Under the pieces are notes generated by a model. That model did not search any database, was not told where the DNA came from, and saw only the letters and a list, made by a program, of their open reading frames with translations. A stretch of 64,000 bases of DNA, taken from NCBI GenBank assembly GCA_003153155.1, contig PLWV01000008.1:170233-234232 (forward strand), written 5' to 3'. Below, in pieces: positions 9,327-20,059 of the stretch. Position 1 is the stretch's first letter. Each line of letters opens with the position of its first letter. The position numbers and the translations under genes are program-made. The stretch is from Gallionella sp. (lineage in GTDB: Bacteria; Pseudomonadota; Gammaproteobacteria; Burkholderiales; Gallionellaceae).

Positions 9327-10295
9327 TCACTTTATCTGCTCGGATTTTTTCCAGCCTGCTCCTGGGTTAAATGTCGTGATTGCTGCTGCGACGGTTTTCG
9401 TATTCTGACCCAGATCCTTCTCGTAGATCACACCATCGTGATTGACCAGAAAGCTCGTGACTCCCGATGCGCCGTAACGTGCCGGATACGCGATGACAGC
9501 AAACCCGCCGATCATCTTGCCTTTAACCAAGTAATGTCGCGCACCGTCCGGTGCGTCTTCTCCCTGGCCGGTCAGAATGCGGTAGTAGTAACCGTGATAG
9601 GGCTCGCGCCGCAACACGCCTGGGCGCGCATATCCCTCATCGGCAGCGGCGGCAAGCAGCGCGCCGAGCGGACTCGGCGCTTCGTTCGCCTTGGTCGGCC
9701 AATACAATCCGTCGCGTTTGGCAGGGCTGCTGGTGAACCGAGACGCATAGACCGGAACACTGCCGCTATCGGAGTGCCGCGCCGCATACTCGCGTTCCGC
9801 ATCGACAATCGCCAAGCACACCTGCATCGTCTCGAGTTCGTTGCGGCCGATTCGCCGCTTGAGTATTTCATCCTCGCCCTTGACCGTGTCGAAGCGCCAG
9901 CCGTCAGGATACTTGACCAACGGGATCGGCATCGGCCATTCGTCCTTTCCGATGACGAGGGTCGCTTGCGCTTCGCTTTCAAGCACCACTTTGTTGGCCT
10001 CGTCGTAGGCTTTGCTGAACACCACGCGGCTGTGCGCGTCGGCGACCGCGTCGCCCGAACTGAGGAGCTTGCTGCCCTCGGGTCCGAAGATGGCGCGCAA
10101 TGCGGATACGTCGTTCGCCTTCACGGCCTTTATCAACGCAGTGACACCCGCCTGCGGGGATTCAAAGTATTGCTGCGACGCCGCCGCGAAGGACTCCGCC
10201 GGCGCGATGAATGCCAGTCCCAATGCGCAAATGATGGTTCGCGCGTTGAGCCGGCATGTGCTCATGCGCCAAAATATTGTTTGCGAAATATTCAC
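9327..10295 (-). CDS. DUF2950 exported protein
   Basis: 322 aa from a GTG at 10295 with GGGAGG 8 bases upstream; earlier ATGs lack a ribosome site. Signal peptide about residues 11-36 (ICALGLAFIAPAESFA). The protein has the DUF2950 layout: FESPQAGVTALIKAVKANDVSALRAIFGPEG, then GWRFDTVKGEDEILKRRIGRNELETMQ, and the closing YGASGVTSFLVNHDGVIYEKDLG. Function unknown. It is paired with a DUF3300 gene just upstream on the same strand, a combination seen in many proteobacteria. Confidence 0.88.
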   Translation of the reverse strand: MNISQTIFWRMSTCRLNARTIICALGLAFIAPAESFAAASQQYFESPQAGVTALIKAVKANDVSALRAIFGPEGSKLLSSGDAVADAHSRVVFSKAYDEANKVVLESEAQATLVIGKDEWPMPIPLVKYPDGWRFDTVKGEDEILKRRIGRNELETMQVCLAIVDAEREYAARHSDSGSVPVYASRFTSSPAKRDGLYWPTKANEAPSPLGALLAAAADEGYARPGVLRREPYHGYYYRILTGQGEDAPDGARHYLVKGKMIGGFAVIAYPARYGASGVTSFLVNHDGVIYEKDLGQNTKTVAAAITTFNPGAGWKKSEQIK

Positions 10296-10403
10296 TACCT
10301 GTTCCTCCCGTTTGCACTGCATGTTGAGGTCATTAACCGTTGCATTTTCGTATTCCATTTGCCGCGTATGCTGGGGATGTTCGGCTGCCAACGGCACCGG
10401 GCT

Positions 10404-11522
10404 TCAATGATCCGCCCGACGCGATGACCCGCGCGATGACGCAGGCGCAGAAGATTTGCCCGATAAGCTGGCATGGCCGCGCGCGCTAAAACTACGCGCG
10501 TCGGCACCGCGCCCGACATTCTCGAAAGCATGCGCCCTTGGTTCAACGAACGGTTGGCTCACGCTCCGCGGCGCCATCGTTTCCCGTGTTTCAGGCAAGC
10601 GGGCCCTTACGACAGGTTCCGTCGGTAAGCGATTGCCGGGTTCGCCAGGACGCGCGTTTACTGACGGCTCATGTCCACGAAACTCCGCGCGCGACGCAGG
10701 TGTTGCAGCACCGCGACCGACTTGCCGATTCAGCGACGCGTCACGATATGGCACCCCGTGACGATGCCCCGGGTCGTGCTGCCATGGATGACCATCGTCC
10801 AAATGCCGATGGTCGTGAGTGTAGACGCGGTGGGTGCGCCAATCCCACGACCCGAAAAAGAAATCGGCACCGATGCCAATACCGATGCCCCATGCGAATC
10901 CGCCATTCCAGTCATAGCCCGCCCATGGCGCCCAGAACACAGGCGGATAATCCGGCCACCACCAGGATCCGTAGACCACCGCTGGGTCGTAGTACGGCAC
11001 ATATACCACGTCGGGATTCGCCGCCGCGACTTCGATGCTGTCGTCCGATTGGGTTACTTGGATTTGCGAGTTGGAACTCAGATTGCCGGCCTCCTGCGCT
11101 TTTTGGCGCAGCTTCTGAACCGTGTCCATCACTTGCGATTGTTGCGCGAGAAACGCATCACCCAAGCGTTCGGTCCACTCGATTTTTTGGTCCAGAGTTT
11201 GCAGCACTTGCGGGAAGGCGACCAGCGATTTAATGCTCGGATCCCAATCCCGGCTGTCTACAGCCTGAACCGCCGCATCGCCCTTAAGCGCGGGATTGGC
11301 GCTCGACCAGCGCGCCGCCTCGACGACCTCCAACGGATAGGTCGCCGCCATCAAAATCTGCGATATCAAGGAGTCCGGATACAGCGCGATCGGCGCCAGT
11401 ATCTGATCCAGCTCCTGTTGCGAGAATGTCGGATTGTCCTCTGCGGGCGGTACGATCTGGGCGAACGCCCCCATCAGAACCAGCAGCAGCGAAAAGATAA
11501 GATACTTTGCGTACTTTTTCAT
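10404..11522 (-). CDS. DUF3300 exported protein
   Basis: 372 aa with a signal peptide (residues 1-21). The DUF3300 domain is clear: FSQQELDQILAPIALYPDSL, QILMAATYPLEVVEAARW, then VVYVPYYDPAVVYGSWWWP. An aromatic/glycine-rich middle (FWAPWAGYDWNGGFAWGIG) and an Arg/His/Pro-rich disordered tail follow. Probably surface or periplasmic; function unknown. Likely co-transcribed with the DUF2950 gene 108 bases downstream. Confidence 0.88.
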   Translation of the reverse strand: MKKYAKYLIFSLLLVLMGAFAQIVPPAEDNPTFSQQELDQILAPIALYPDSLISQILMAATYPLEVVEAARWSSANPALKGDAAVQAVDSRDWDPSIKSLVAFPQVLQTLDQKIEWTERLGDAFLAQQSQVMDTVQKLRQKAQEAGNLSSNSQIQVTQSDDSIEVAAANPDVVYVPYYDPAVVYGSWWWPDYPPVFWAPWAGYDWNGGFAWGIGIGIGADFFFGSWDWRTHRVYTHDHRHLDDGHPWQHDPGHRHGVPYRDASLNRQVGRGAATPASRAEFRGHEPSVNARPGEPGNRLPTEPVVRARLPETRETMAPRSVSQPFVEPRAHAFENVGRGADARSFSARGHASLSGKSSAPASSRGSSRRADH

Positions 11523-11665
11523 AAATAGCCTATCTATATGGACAAAGCTGGCGACCTAACTTCACTTACAAAAGTTGCACTTCCGAGTTGAATCCACCTA
11601 ATACAAGACGAGTACTTTTGCCATGGTAGGCCTCCTGTGGTTGAGAGTTGTCGTGACCGGGCGGT

Positions 11666-12277
11666 TTACATCGGCGGCTTCATGCCGTCCTTGCCGATCA
11701 GGATGCGCTGTGCCGTCAGGCTGCCGTCGGCGGCTTGCTGTGTGATGATGAATACCTGCGCACCGGCCTTGAGCACCGACTTGTCGACGGGCTTAAAGGT
11801 GACGATGGGCACGCCCTGCGGCACGATGATCTTCTGGCTGCCGCCTTTGTAGCTGAGCGTCAGTTCCTTGCCATTGTTGGTGTTTACGATTGCATCAACG
11901 TTGGCGTTGGTCATGCTGGAGCCGGGTTCGAGGTCCCAATCGTAATGACCTTCCCCGGTGCCCCTCTGTGCCTCCGGAAACAGATGCACTTCGCGCGCCT
12001 GCAGAGGTGTTCCTGGCCCCTTCTGGATCGCGGTCACGCCGACGAAGCTGCCTTGTTTGATGTCGCTCATCCTGAGTGTGGACAGAGCGTTGATTTTGGT
12101 GTTGTCGGTGACATTCACCTTCAAATCCTTGCCTTCACGTGTCTTCACCTGAAGTTCATGGTTGTCGAAGCCGGTAACGGCGCCCCGTATTCTCATGGTG
12201 GGCTGCGACTGTGCCAGCGCATTCACCAGGCCAAAAAAAATCGTGCCCACTAACAGCAGCGCTTTAACTTTGTTCAT
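11666..12277 (-). CDS. Exported protein of unknown function (small beta-domain repeats)
   Basis: 203 aa from MNKVKALLLV, which has GGGGAGC upstream; longer in-frame extensions lack a site. Signal peptide about 1-22. Two similar beta-rich parts follow: RIRGAVTGFDNHELQVKTREGKDLKVNVTD and VDAIVNTNNGKELTLSYKGGSQKIIVPQG. This resembles DUF5666-type OB-like exported proteins. No catalytic residue is apparent. The C-terminal motif LTAQRILIGKDGMKPPM is glycine/proline rich. Confidence 0.6.
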   Translation of the reverse strand: MNKVKALLLVGTIFFGLVNALAQSQPTMRIRGAVTGFDNHELQVKTREGKDLKVNVTDNTKINALSTLRMSDIKQGSFVGVTAIQKGPGTPLQAREVHLFPEAQRGTGEGHYDWDLEPGSSMTNANVDAIVNTNNGKELTLSYKGGSQKIIVPQGVPIVTFKPVDKSVLKAGAQVFIITQQAADGSLTAQRILIGKDGMKPPM

Positions 12278-12744
12278 AATGTGCTCCCCGAGATGCCACT
12301 TTGATGAAGGTAAAGCATACTGCGAACGGGCTGGATTTTCAATACATGATTCCAAGTATTGTTCGGCTACTCCATGCCTCCATTGGGTGTTGCACGCGGA
12401 TTTGAATTCGCGTGCAAGAATGAACTTGGGTATAGAAAGCTGACTATCTCTGCACATGGACGAGCCACTGGAAATTCACCTGCTCGTAATCCTCGCCCTC
12501 CGCCAGCAGGAAGGAAGACTTGTTGTGATCGTCATGGGCAATTAGCCCAATATAATCATCTAGCCTAGGATCCAACGTACAAACCAGCATCGCTGCCGAA
12601 TCAAGTCGGGACAATCCATCTCCTAGAGATTTGAGCGCCTGCTTCTGGCCGACTGCTGCTGGTCAGTTCCGGATCGAATTTGACATCGTGTGGAGGGCCG
12701 AGTCCAATAGGAGCCTGGAAACTCTATGGGTAGTAAGGATCACG
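12278..12744. other. Gene-free stretch with one hairpin
   Basis: No supported coding region. It separates two divergently read genes, so both promoters should lie here. A 9-bp inverted repeat (TTGCACGCG at 12390-12398 and CGCGTGCAA at 12409-12417) with a 10-base spacer is the only clear structure. It has no T-run and may be an operator. Confidence 0.4.
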
Positions 12745-13503
12745 ATGGATAAACAAGCTTCTCCTACGTTGGCGCCTGCCGGCTTCGCTGCCGTCTGTGC
12801 CGAATGCGGCGCGGCTTCTCACGACCGGCAATATGTCCGCTTACTCGATCGTCACACCTGTGAGCATTGCCTCCTGAATTCCCGCAAGCGCCTCGGCGGT
12901 CTGGAAAATGACCCTTATGAGATGTTCGTCGAATCCCTCGCCGAAGCCCTGGACTTGAGAGAGCGGGAAACCGGACTTCATTCCAAGCGGGTCGCGACGC
13001 ATACGCTGCTCTTGGCAGCGCATCACTATAAAAGGGTAAGCGATCTCCGGGAAGTCTATTGGGGCAGTCTGCTCCACGACATCGGGAAGATCGGCGTGCC
13101 GGATGCCGTACTCCTGAAGCCAGGACCGTTGTCGGATAAGGAATGGCACATCATGCGGGAGCATCCGCACAATGGTTATCTCCTCCTGCAGAATCTACCT
13201 TTCCTCTCCATGGCTGCGGATATCGTTCTATGTCACGAGGAACGTTTCGATGGCTCAGGCTACCCGGCAGGGCTCAAGGGTGAGGAAATTCCGCTGGCAG
13301 CAAGGCTCTTCGCCGTCATCGACACCCTCGACGCCATGACCTTCAATCGTCCCTACCGCAAGGCGGTACCCTTTGACACCGCCAAGGCGGAAATCCTGCG
13401 CATGGCCGGTAGCCAATTCGATCCCAAGGCGGTGGACACTTTCCTTCGCGAAGAGGCTGCGTTGCGGGAAATGGCCGCCATGGAGTTCCCCTCGGCTAAA
13501 TAG
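12745..13503 (+). CDS. HD-GYP domain protein with an amino-terminal Cys cluster
   Basis: 252 aa from MDKQASPTLA, with AAGGA just upstream. HD-GYP domains hydrolyse cyclic di-GMP. The metal/catalytic motifs are intact: HDIGKIGVPD, HPHNGY, and HEERFDGSGYPAGLKGEEIP. Before the domain, CAECG and CEHC are spaced like a zinc ribbon, replacing the response-regulator receiver domain usual in this family. This suggests a metal- or redox-linked input. No kinase is adjacent. Confidence 0.9.
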   Translation: MDKQASPTLAPAGFAAVCAECGAASHDRQYVRLLDRHTCEHCLLNSRKRLGGLENDPYEMFVESLAEALDLRERETGLHSKRVATHTLLLAAHHYKRVSDLREVYWGSLLHDIGKIGVPDAVLLKPGPLSDKEWHIMREHPHNGYLLLQNLPFLSMAADIVLCHEERFDGSGYPAGLKGEEIPLAARLFAVIDTLDAMTFNRPYRKAVPFDTAKAEILRMAGSQFDPKAVDTFLREEAALREMAAMEFPSAK

Positions 13504-13807
13504 CGCTCCGTGACAATGCCCTCCCGTTGGCTTCCCGTGTGCCGGCGTCCGTAAAACAACCCCAATATACTGGACAGTCAGGGTTCGACCTGAACGGCCG
13601 CTTCACAGAGCTGACTTCCACGACCGGCAGCAGCCGACCCACAGCAGCCAATCGGCTTTGATTTTACGCTTCCAGAAAGCCGCTATTCACCAAGTTCAGC
13701 AAACGACACGTTGCGGTCATTCGAGATTCCAGAAAGCGGGCGCATAATGTCTTAACTTTGTTGCATCAGCCAGCAGCGCTGCATGCGCAAGAAATGGAAG
13801 GAGCACC
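13504..13807. other. Gene-free stretch
   Basis: Between the HD-GYP gene and the terminator of the outer-membrane protein gene. GATTCCAGAAAGC and CTTCCAGAAAGC occur about 60 bases apart; nothing else recognisable. No open frame with a ribosome site was seen. Confidence 0.4.
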
Positions 13808-13834
13808 AAAAAAATAGCCGGGACAGTGCCCGGC
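13808..13834 (-). terminator. Rho-independent terminator of the outer-membrane barrel gene
   Basis: On the minus strand a GC stem (GCCGGGCACTGTCCCGGC) is followed by TA and seven Ts, 27 bases beyond the stop of the gene ending at 13861. Confidence 0.8.
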
Positions 13835-13860
13835 CATGCCTATCTTTAGAGACGAATAAA

Positions 13861-14433
13861 TCAGAACTTGAGTACAACACCAGCGGAAAGCAGTGTTACT
13901 TTGGTGGTACCAGTGGTATTGGCATCTCCAACCGTACCCAATCCTTCATATTGGGCACGAACGGCAACGCTCTTGGTAAAGTCATATTGCGCACCGATGC
14001 CATAAGCAAGACTGGTCCTGGTGGCATTGACATTAGCTACTCCGCCCGAGAGCTTAATTTCTGTCCGGGCAATCCCTAGTTTTCCGATCAAGGAAAATGC
14101 ATTCCCGAGAGGGAAAGTGCCGGTTCCCGAAACCTGAAAACTGCTAAGCTGCCAATCTTCTGACAATGCACCCAGCGTTCCTGCACTTTCCTTGCCATAA
14201 GCCGCGTAACTGACTTCCGCTCCCCACATCGGAACAAACTGGTAACCACCCGCAATCCGGTAAAGAGTAGCAGTATCCTTGCATCCCGTTACACCTGCCG
14301 GTAAACCGGTACAGGCATCCTTTGCCTTTGCTTGCCCAAGATCAAGTGCCCCATAATAACCGTCCGCCATGGCTGGTGAAACTGCCGCACCAAATATCAG
14401 TGCTGCCGCAAGAACTTTAGAGTTAATTAACAT
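13861..14433 (-). CDS. Small outer-membrane beta-barrel protein (OmpA-like barrel)
   Basis: 190 aa from MLINSKVLAA, with GGGGGAG upstream. Signal peptide ends at AMA-DGYYG (about residue 23). Alternating beta strands (YRIAGGYQFVPMWGAEVSY, FSLIGKLGIARTEI, AVRAQYEGLG) and the C-terminal Phe (VTLLSAGVVLKF) mark an eight-stranded barrel without a peptidoglycan-binding OmpA C domain. Own terminator downstream. Role likely structural or adhesive; not determinable. Confidence 0.8.
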   Translation of the reverse strand: MLINSKVLAAALIFGAAVSPAMADGYYGALDLGQAKAKDACTGLPAGVTGCKDTATLYRIAGGYQFVPMWGAEVSYAAYGKESAGTLGALSEDWQLSSFQVSGTGTFPLGNAFSLIGKLGIARTEIKLSGGVANVNATRTSLAYGIGAQYDFTKSVAVRAQYEGLGTVGDANTTGTTKVTLLSAGVVLKF

Positions 14434-14654
14434 TTTGATTACTCCCCCAAGAAAATTAATTGAACCCATAATAACTGGGCGAATTCATCTTACTACCGTC
14501 CCGCATATATGCAACATGAACGAACTAAATATTATTGATGGATGACCGCTATGGAGAACATTTTCGACCGTCCGTTTCTGGCACTGAGCAGAGCCCCGTA
14601 GTATCAAGTTCGATGCCTGAAAGCTGCCATTCAAACAGGGATGCTTTATTCTGA

Positions 14655-15122
14655 TTACACCAAACGTTTTGATCTTGCTCTGTCAACTCGGGTAATCAAG
14701 TCATCTGTTACCTGATTCCTGGCGAACGGATTGATCGTAAATGGCCTGATCGGAGAGAATGATATTTCCTCTCCAAACTTTCCGGGCTTTACCAGCCTTA
14801 GTGTGACTCGCGGAGGATTCACAAGCACCGTTGCACTAACGTTTATGATGTCAGAGAGAGGCACTTTTTCTTCTTCGCCGTGATTCCTAACTAGGAGAAA
14901 ATCTCCATAGTCATATACTTCATCAACAAGATCCCATACAAGCTTCTTCATCATGAAATAACCGAAAATTGCCATCAAGCAAGGAACGACAATAGCAATC
15001 GGAGCTCTTTCATAAGCTCTTGACACGATCATTATGACCATAACGAATGCAAGAATCCCGAACCATAGAGCAGGAAATACGTTCTTTGTAATGAACAGAT
15101 AATTCGAGGATATCTTTTTCAT
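14655..15122 (-). CDS. Membrane protein with PH-like cytoplasmic domain, unknown function
   Basis: 155 aa. Two hydrophobic segments (about residues 14-34 and 41-58) are followed by a soluble beta-rich domain (VYDYGDFLLVRNHGEEEKVPLSDIINVS) that looks like a bacterial PH or YdbT-type domain. Base composition is visibly more AT-rich than the neighbouring genes. No functional partner nearby. Confidence 0.6.
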   Translation of the reverse strand: MKKISSNYLFITKNVFPALWFGILAFVMVIMIVSRAYERAPIAIVVPCLMAIFGYFMMKKLVWDLVDEVYDYGDFLLVRNHGEEEKVPLSDIINVSATVLVNPPRVTLRLVKPGKFGEEISFSPIRPFTINPFARNQVTDDLITRVDRARSKRLV

Positions 15123-15367
15123 GTTCCTGATTAACTCTGGAGAAATATTTTGTTGCTGAGTGTCTGCTCATGGCACCAACCAGAATGTCGTGACATGAAA
15201 TACGTTGCCCGAAAGCGGTCGGTCACCACGGTCTGCTCTTGGCACGTATTTAGACAATCGTGTTTGGTTAAGACAGCCATCCTCTTGATGGCATTAGAGC
15301 GGACTAAAACGGACAGTGTTGGTCAGATCAAGTATGAATTACTACACTTTATCCATGAATGCTGTAA

Positions 15368-15459
<92 letters not shown>

Positions 15460-15524
15460 GGGTGAGTCAACAAATAGCGGCGCGCATTCTACCAGCAACC
15501 TCCAATTTCGTGCAGAATGTCCAC

Positions 15525-16910
15525 ATGCGGAACCCGACTCGATGTGTGCAAACAGTACTGGTCAGCTTATGCCTGTTGCTGGCTGCCTGTGATCAACAGG
15601 TTCCGCCATGGAATGCCGGCAAGCTGGTGGTGGTGGTTCCGGAAACCGCACAGGGGCCGGAGGCGGAATTTGAGCGCGAATTGGCACGATTGTTCGCCGA
15701 GCAATTGCATGTCACGCTCGAAACGGTTCCGCTGCCGCAAGAGGAAGTGCTTACCGCGTTACGCAGACACCAGGCACATCTTGCTGCCGCTCCGCTGCGT
15801 AGCGAGAGCAACCCTGCCGCGCTGCAGTTTGGCCCCAGCTACCAGAGTGTGCGCGAATTGGTGGTATGTAATGGCGATAGACCTCCCATAAAAAATCTTG
15901 CTGATCTGGCGGGTAGAAAATTGGCGGTGACGGCCGGATCGGCTCATGAGGTGGCACTGCGCGAGGCACGGACAAATTTGCCCTCGTTGCAATGGCAAAC
16001 TCGTCACAAGCTCACCACGCAAGACCTATTGGCCGAGGTCGGCGAAGGCACCCTGGATTGCGCGGCTGCCAATGAACTGCAGCTTGACGATGCACGCAAC
16101 TATCACCCCAATCTGGTCGCCGAACTTGATATTGCCCCGCCTTCCAAACTCGCCTGGGGATTCCCCGAGGATGCTGATCCCGGCTTGCTCGAACAAGTAC
16201 AAATTTTTTTCACCGGCATCCAGCAAGACGGCACGCTGCATCGCTTGCTGGATCGTTACTACGGTTACAACAACCGGCTGCGCAAGATGGATGCTGCCGC
16301 CTTCATCACCGGAATCAATAAAGTCCTGCCGCATTTCCGCCGCATGTTTGAGGAAGCCGCCACGCTTACCGGAGAGGACTGGCGACTGTTGGCGGCGCTG
16401 GCTTATCAGGAATCGCAGTGGAAACCGCTCGCCACCTCTTACACCAATGTGCGCGGCATGATGATGCTGACCGGGGATACCGCCGACCGGATGAAGGTAA
16501 GCAATCGACTGGATGCGCGCGAAAGCATCCGCGCCGGCGCAAAATATCTGCTGCTGCTCAAGGAACAAATGCCGGGTCGCATCCCGGAACCTGATCGCAC
16601 CTGGCTGGCACTGGCCGCCTACAATCAGGGCTATGGTCATCTGGAAGATGCGCGCATTCTGACCAGCCGCGCCGAATTGAACCCGGACAGTTGGTCAGAC
16701 GTGAAAAAATGGATGCCGCTGCTGAACCGGCCAAATTATTACAGCACACTGAAACACGGTTATGCGCGCGGCGGCGAGGCGGTGATTCTGGTGGAAAGCA
16801 TCCGCAGCTACTATGACATGCTCAAGCGACTGGAACCCGGCCAACCGGTAGCCGTGCCGGAGGAAGTTTCATATCGACTGGTAGAGCCGATGCAACGCTT
16901 GTTACCCTAG
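15525..16910 (+). CDS. mltF: MltF, membrane-bound lytic murein transglycosylase F
   Basis: 461 aa from MRNPTRCVQT. Lipobox LLAAC places the acylated Cys at residue 22, so it is a lipoprotein. An SBP_bac_3-like regulatory domain (about residues 30-245, with FERELARLFAEQLHV and DLAGRKLAVTAGSAHEVAL) precedes a C-terminal SLT lysozyme-like domain. The catalytic Glu is in ALAYQESQWKP, followed by GMMMLT and AAYNQGYGHLEDAR. It cleaves peptidoglycan to 1,6-anhydro products. The start is set by the signal sequence; the ribosome site is weak. Confidence 0.93.
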   Translation: MRNPTRCVQTVLVSLCLLLAACDQQVPPWNAGKLVVVVPETAQGPEAEFERELARLFAEQLHVTLETVPLPQEEVLTALRRHQAHLAAAPLRSESNPAALQFGPSYQSVRELVVCNGDRPPIKNLADLAGRKLAVTAGSAHEVALREARTNLPSLQWQTRHKLTTQDLLAEVGEGTLDCAAANELQLDDARNYHPNLVAELDIAPPSKLAWGFPEDADPGLLEQVQIFFTGIQQDGTLHRLLDRYYGYNNRLRKMDAAAFITGINKVLPHFRRMFEEAATLTGEDWRLLAALAYQESQWKPLATSYTNVRGMMMLTGDTADRMKVSNRLDARESIRAGAKYLLLLKEQMPGRIPEPDRTWLALAAYNQGYGHLEDARILTSRAELNPDSWSDVKKWMPLLNRPNYYSTLKHGYARGGEAVILVESIRSYYDMLKRLEPGQPVAVPEEVSYRLVEPMQRLLP

Positions 16911-17082
16911 TTGTCCTCTGCTGGCTGCCGCTCTTCTAACCGGAGCTCGACGCGCCCCAGTCTTGCTCCTCACGCCTGACTTTTTTCAACATCGCTGCCG
17001 AAAAAATGCCGACAAATTCGCGGTCAGTAGCGGGGTTTTCATGTGCTTCGACCACGGCGATGCCGAACAGATGGACGACCTT

Positions 17083-17234
17083 ATTCCAATTCTCATTAAA
17101 AACGATAATAATTTCGCCGGATGTCCGAAAAACTTTTGGCCGGGCACCCGTAGGAGCGGGCCATGCCCCCGAGTCTCTTGGTCGCGGGCATGGCCCGCTC
17201 CTACACACATGCTGTTTTTAATGCGAATTGGAAT
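17083..17234. mobile_element. Small inverted-repeat element, ATTCC...GGAAT family, copy 1
   Basis: About 152 bp with imperfect terminal repeats (ATTCCAATTCTCATTAAAAAC and its inverse ending AATTGGAAT) around a long GC hairpin built on GTAGGAGCGGGCCATGCCC. A second full copy is at 30710-30862 and a fragment at 34744-34768. No coding capacity, so MITE-like or REP-like. It lies just beyond the serS stop. The bases before it (16936-17080, minus) can be read as ...FGIAVVEAHENPATDREF..., possibly an eroded gene end. Confidence 0.75.
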
Positions 17235-17239
17235 TACAT

Positions 17240-18619
<1,380 letters not shown>

Positions 18620-18623
18620 TCAA

Positions 18624-18726
18624 TGTAGGTCGGGCTACGCCCACCATGTCGGGCAGTGCGTGGTTGTTGCCGCTTTAGCGGCTTTACAACCACGGCCTGC
18701 CCCTTGCGGGCGCAGCCCGACCTACC
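18624..18726. repeat. Palindromic intergenic repeat (GTAGGTCGGGCT type)
   Basis: TGTAGGTCGGGCTACGCCC at the left and GGGCGCAGCCCGACCTACC at the right form an imperfect inverted repeat with a second internal hairpin (TGGTTGTTGCC...ACAACCACGG). It fills the gap between rarA and serS. REP-like; could act as an mRNA-stabilising or attenuating hairpin between the two genes. Confidence 0.7.
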
Positions 18727-18733
18727 ATTATTT

Positions 18734-20059
18734 TTATTTTTTCTTTTTTGCTGCCGCATCCAGTTCGCGCAGATGCGCCAGCTTCTCCGCGATCTTTGCT
18801 TCCAGCCCATGATCGGTCGGTTGATAAAAACTCACCGGCGGCATGTCATCGGGAAAATAATTTTCACCCGCCGCATAGCCGCCCGCCTCGTTGTGCGCAT
18901 AACGGTAGCCTTTGCCGTAATCGAGCTGCTTCATCAACTTGGTCGGCGCATTGCGCAAATGCAGCGGCACTTCGCGCGAACTATCCTGCGCCACCCAGGC
19001 GCGCGCGGCATTATACGCGACGTACCCGGCATTCGACTTGGGCGCGCAGGCCAGATACAGAATGGCCTGAGCCAGAGCCAGCTCGCCTTCCGGAGAGCCG
19101 AGACGCTCGTAAGTTTGTGCAGCGTCCTGCGTCAGTTGTATCGCGCGCGGATCGGCCAGGCCGATGTCTTCCCATGCCATGCGCACGATGCGCCGCGCCA
19201 GATAGCGCGGGTCCGCGCCGCCGTCCAGCATGCGCACCAGCCAGTACAAGGCGGCATCAGGATTGGAGCCACGCACCGATTTGTGCAGCGCGGAAATCTG
19301 GTCGTAGAACGCCTCGCCTCCCTTGTCGAAACGGCGCAAGTTTTGCGCCAGCGTGTTGTCGAGGAACGCGCTGTCTATCCTGCTCACGCCCGCAGTTTTA
19401 GCGGCGGTTTGCAATTGCTCCAACGCATTCAACAAGCGGCGCGCATCGCCGTCGGCGTAACCGATGATGCGTTCGCGCGCGTCATCATCAAACACCAATT
19501 CCTGCAAAGCGGCCTGTCGCGCACGTTCGAACAATTGCGCCAGCTCTTCCGCCGACAAGACATGCAGCACATACACTTGGGCGCGCGACAATAAGGCGTT
19601 ATTCACCTCGAACGACGGATTCTCGGTAGTCGCGCCGATGAAGGTCACCAAACCCTGTTCGACGAAAGGCAGAAAGGCATCCTGCTGCGATTTGTTGAAA
19701 CGATGCACTTCGTCCACGAACAGAATGGTGTGACGGCCGCGCTGTTGCAGCACTTGCTGTGCCTGCGCGATGGCCTCGCGAATGTCCTTGACGCCGGACA
19801 GCACCGCCGATAGCGGCACGAATTCGGCATCGAAGGCCGAGGCCATCAGCCGCGCCAGCGTAGTCTTGCCGACCCCGGGCGGCCCCCACAGGATCATCGA
19901 GTGCAGCTTGCCGGATTGAAATGCCAGACGCAGCGGCCTGCCCTCGCCCAACAAATGCGGCTGGCCGATCACTTCGTCGATGTGCTTGGGTCGCAGGCGT
20001 TCCGCCAGCGGCGCAGCGGCAACATTTTCGGCAAACAGTTCTCGCGTATCGGCAGTCAT
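18734..20059 (-). CDS. rarA: RarA (MgsA), replication-associated recombination AAA+ ATPase
   Basis: 441 aa. Acts at stalled replication forks. Walker [13 protein letters not shown], Walker [20 protein letters not shown], sensor [14 protein letters not shown], and the C-terminal tetramerisation domain ([42 protein letters not shown]). A poly-Lys tail (AAAKKKK) closes it. The start overlaps the stop of the upstream glycosyltransferase by four bases, so it is now coupled to that gene. Confidence 0.96.
   Translation of the reverse strand: MTADTRELFAENVAAAPLAERLRPKHIDEVIGQPHLLGEGRPLRLAFQSGKLHSMILWGPPGVGKTTLARLMASAFDAEFVPLSAVLSGVKDIREAIAQAQQVLQQRGRHTILFVDEVHRFNKSQQDAFLPFVEQGLVTFIGATTENPSFEVNNALLSRAQVYVLHVLSAEELAQLFERARQAALQELVFDDDARERIIGYADGDARRLLNALEQLQTAAKTAGVSRIDSAFLDNTLAQNLRRFDKGGEAFYDQISALHKSVRGSNPDAALYWLVRMLDGGADPRYLARRIVRMAWEDIGLADPRAIQLTQDAAQTYERLGSPEGELALAQAILYLACAPKSNAGYVAYNAARAWVAQDSSREVPLHLRNAPTKLMKQLDYGKGYRYAHNEAGGYAAGENYFPDDMPPVSFYQPTDHGLEAKIAEKLAHLRELDAAAKKKK

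Noticed and set aside
9225..11528. Large plus-strand frames opposite the DUF2950 and DUF3300 genes
   Set aside because: No family resemblance; the minus-strand proteins have signal peptides and conserved domains.
16936..17208. 90-codon minus-strand frame after mltF
   Set aside because: Half of it is the ATTCC element; the rest might be an eroded gene end but is too short to assign.
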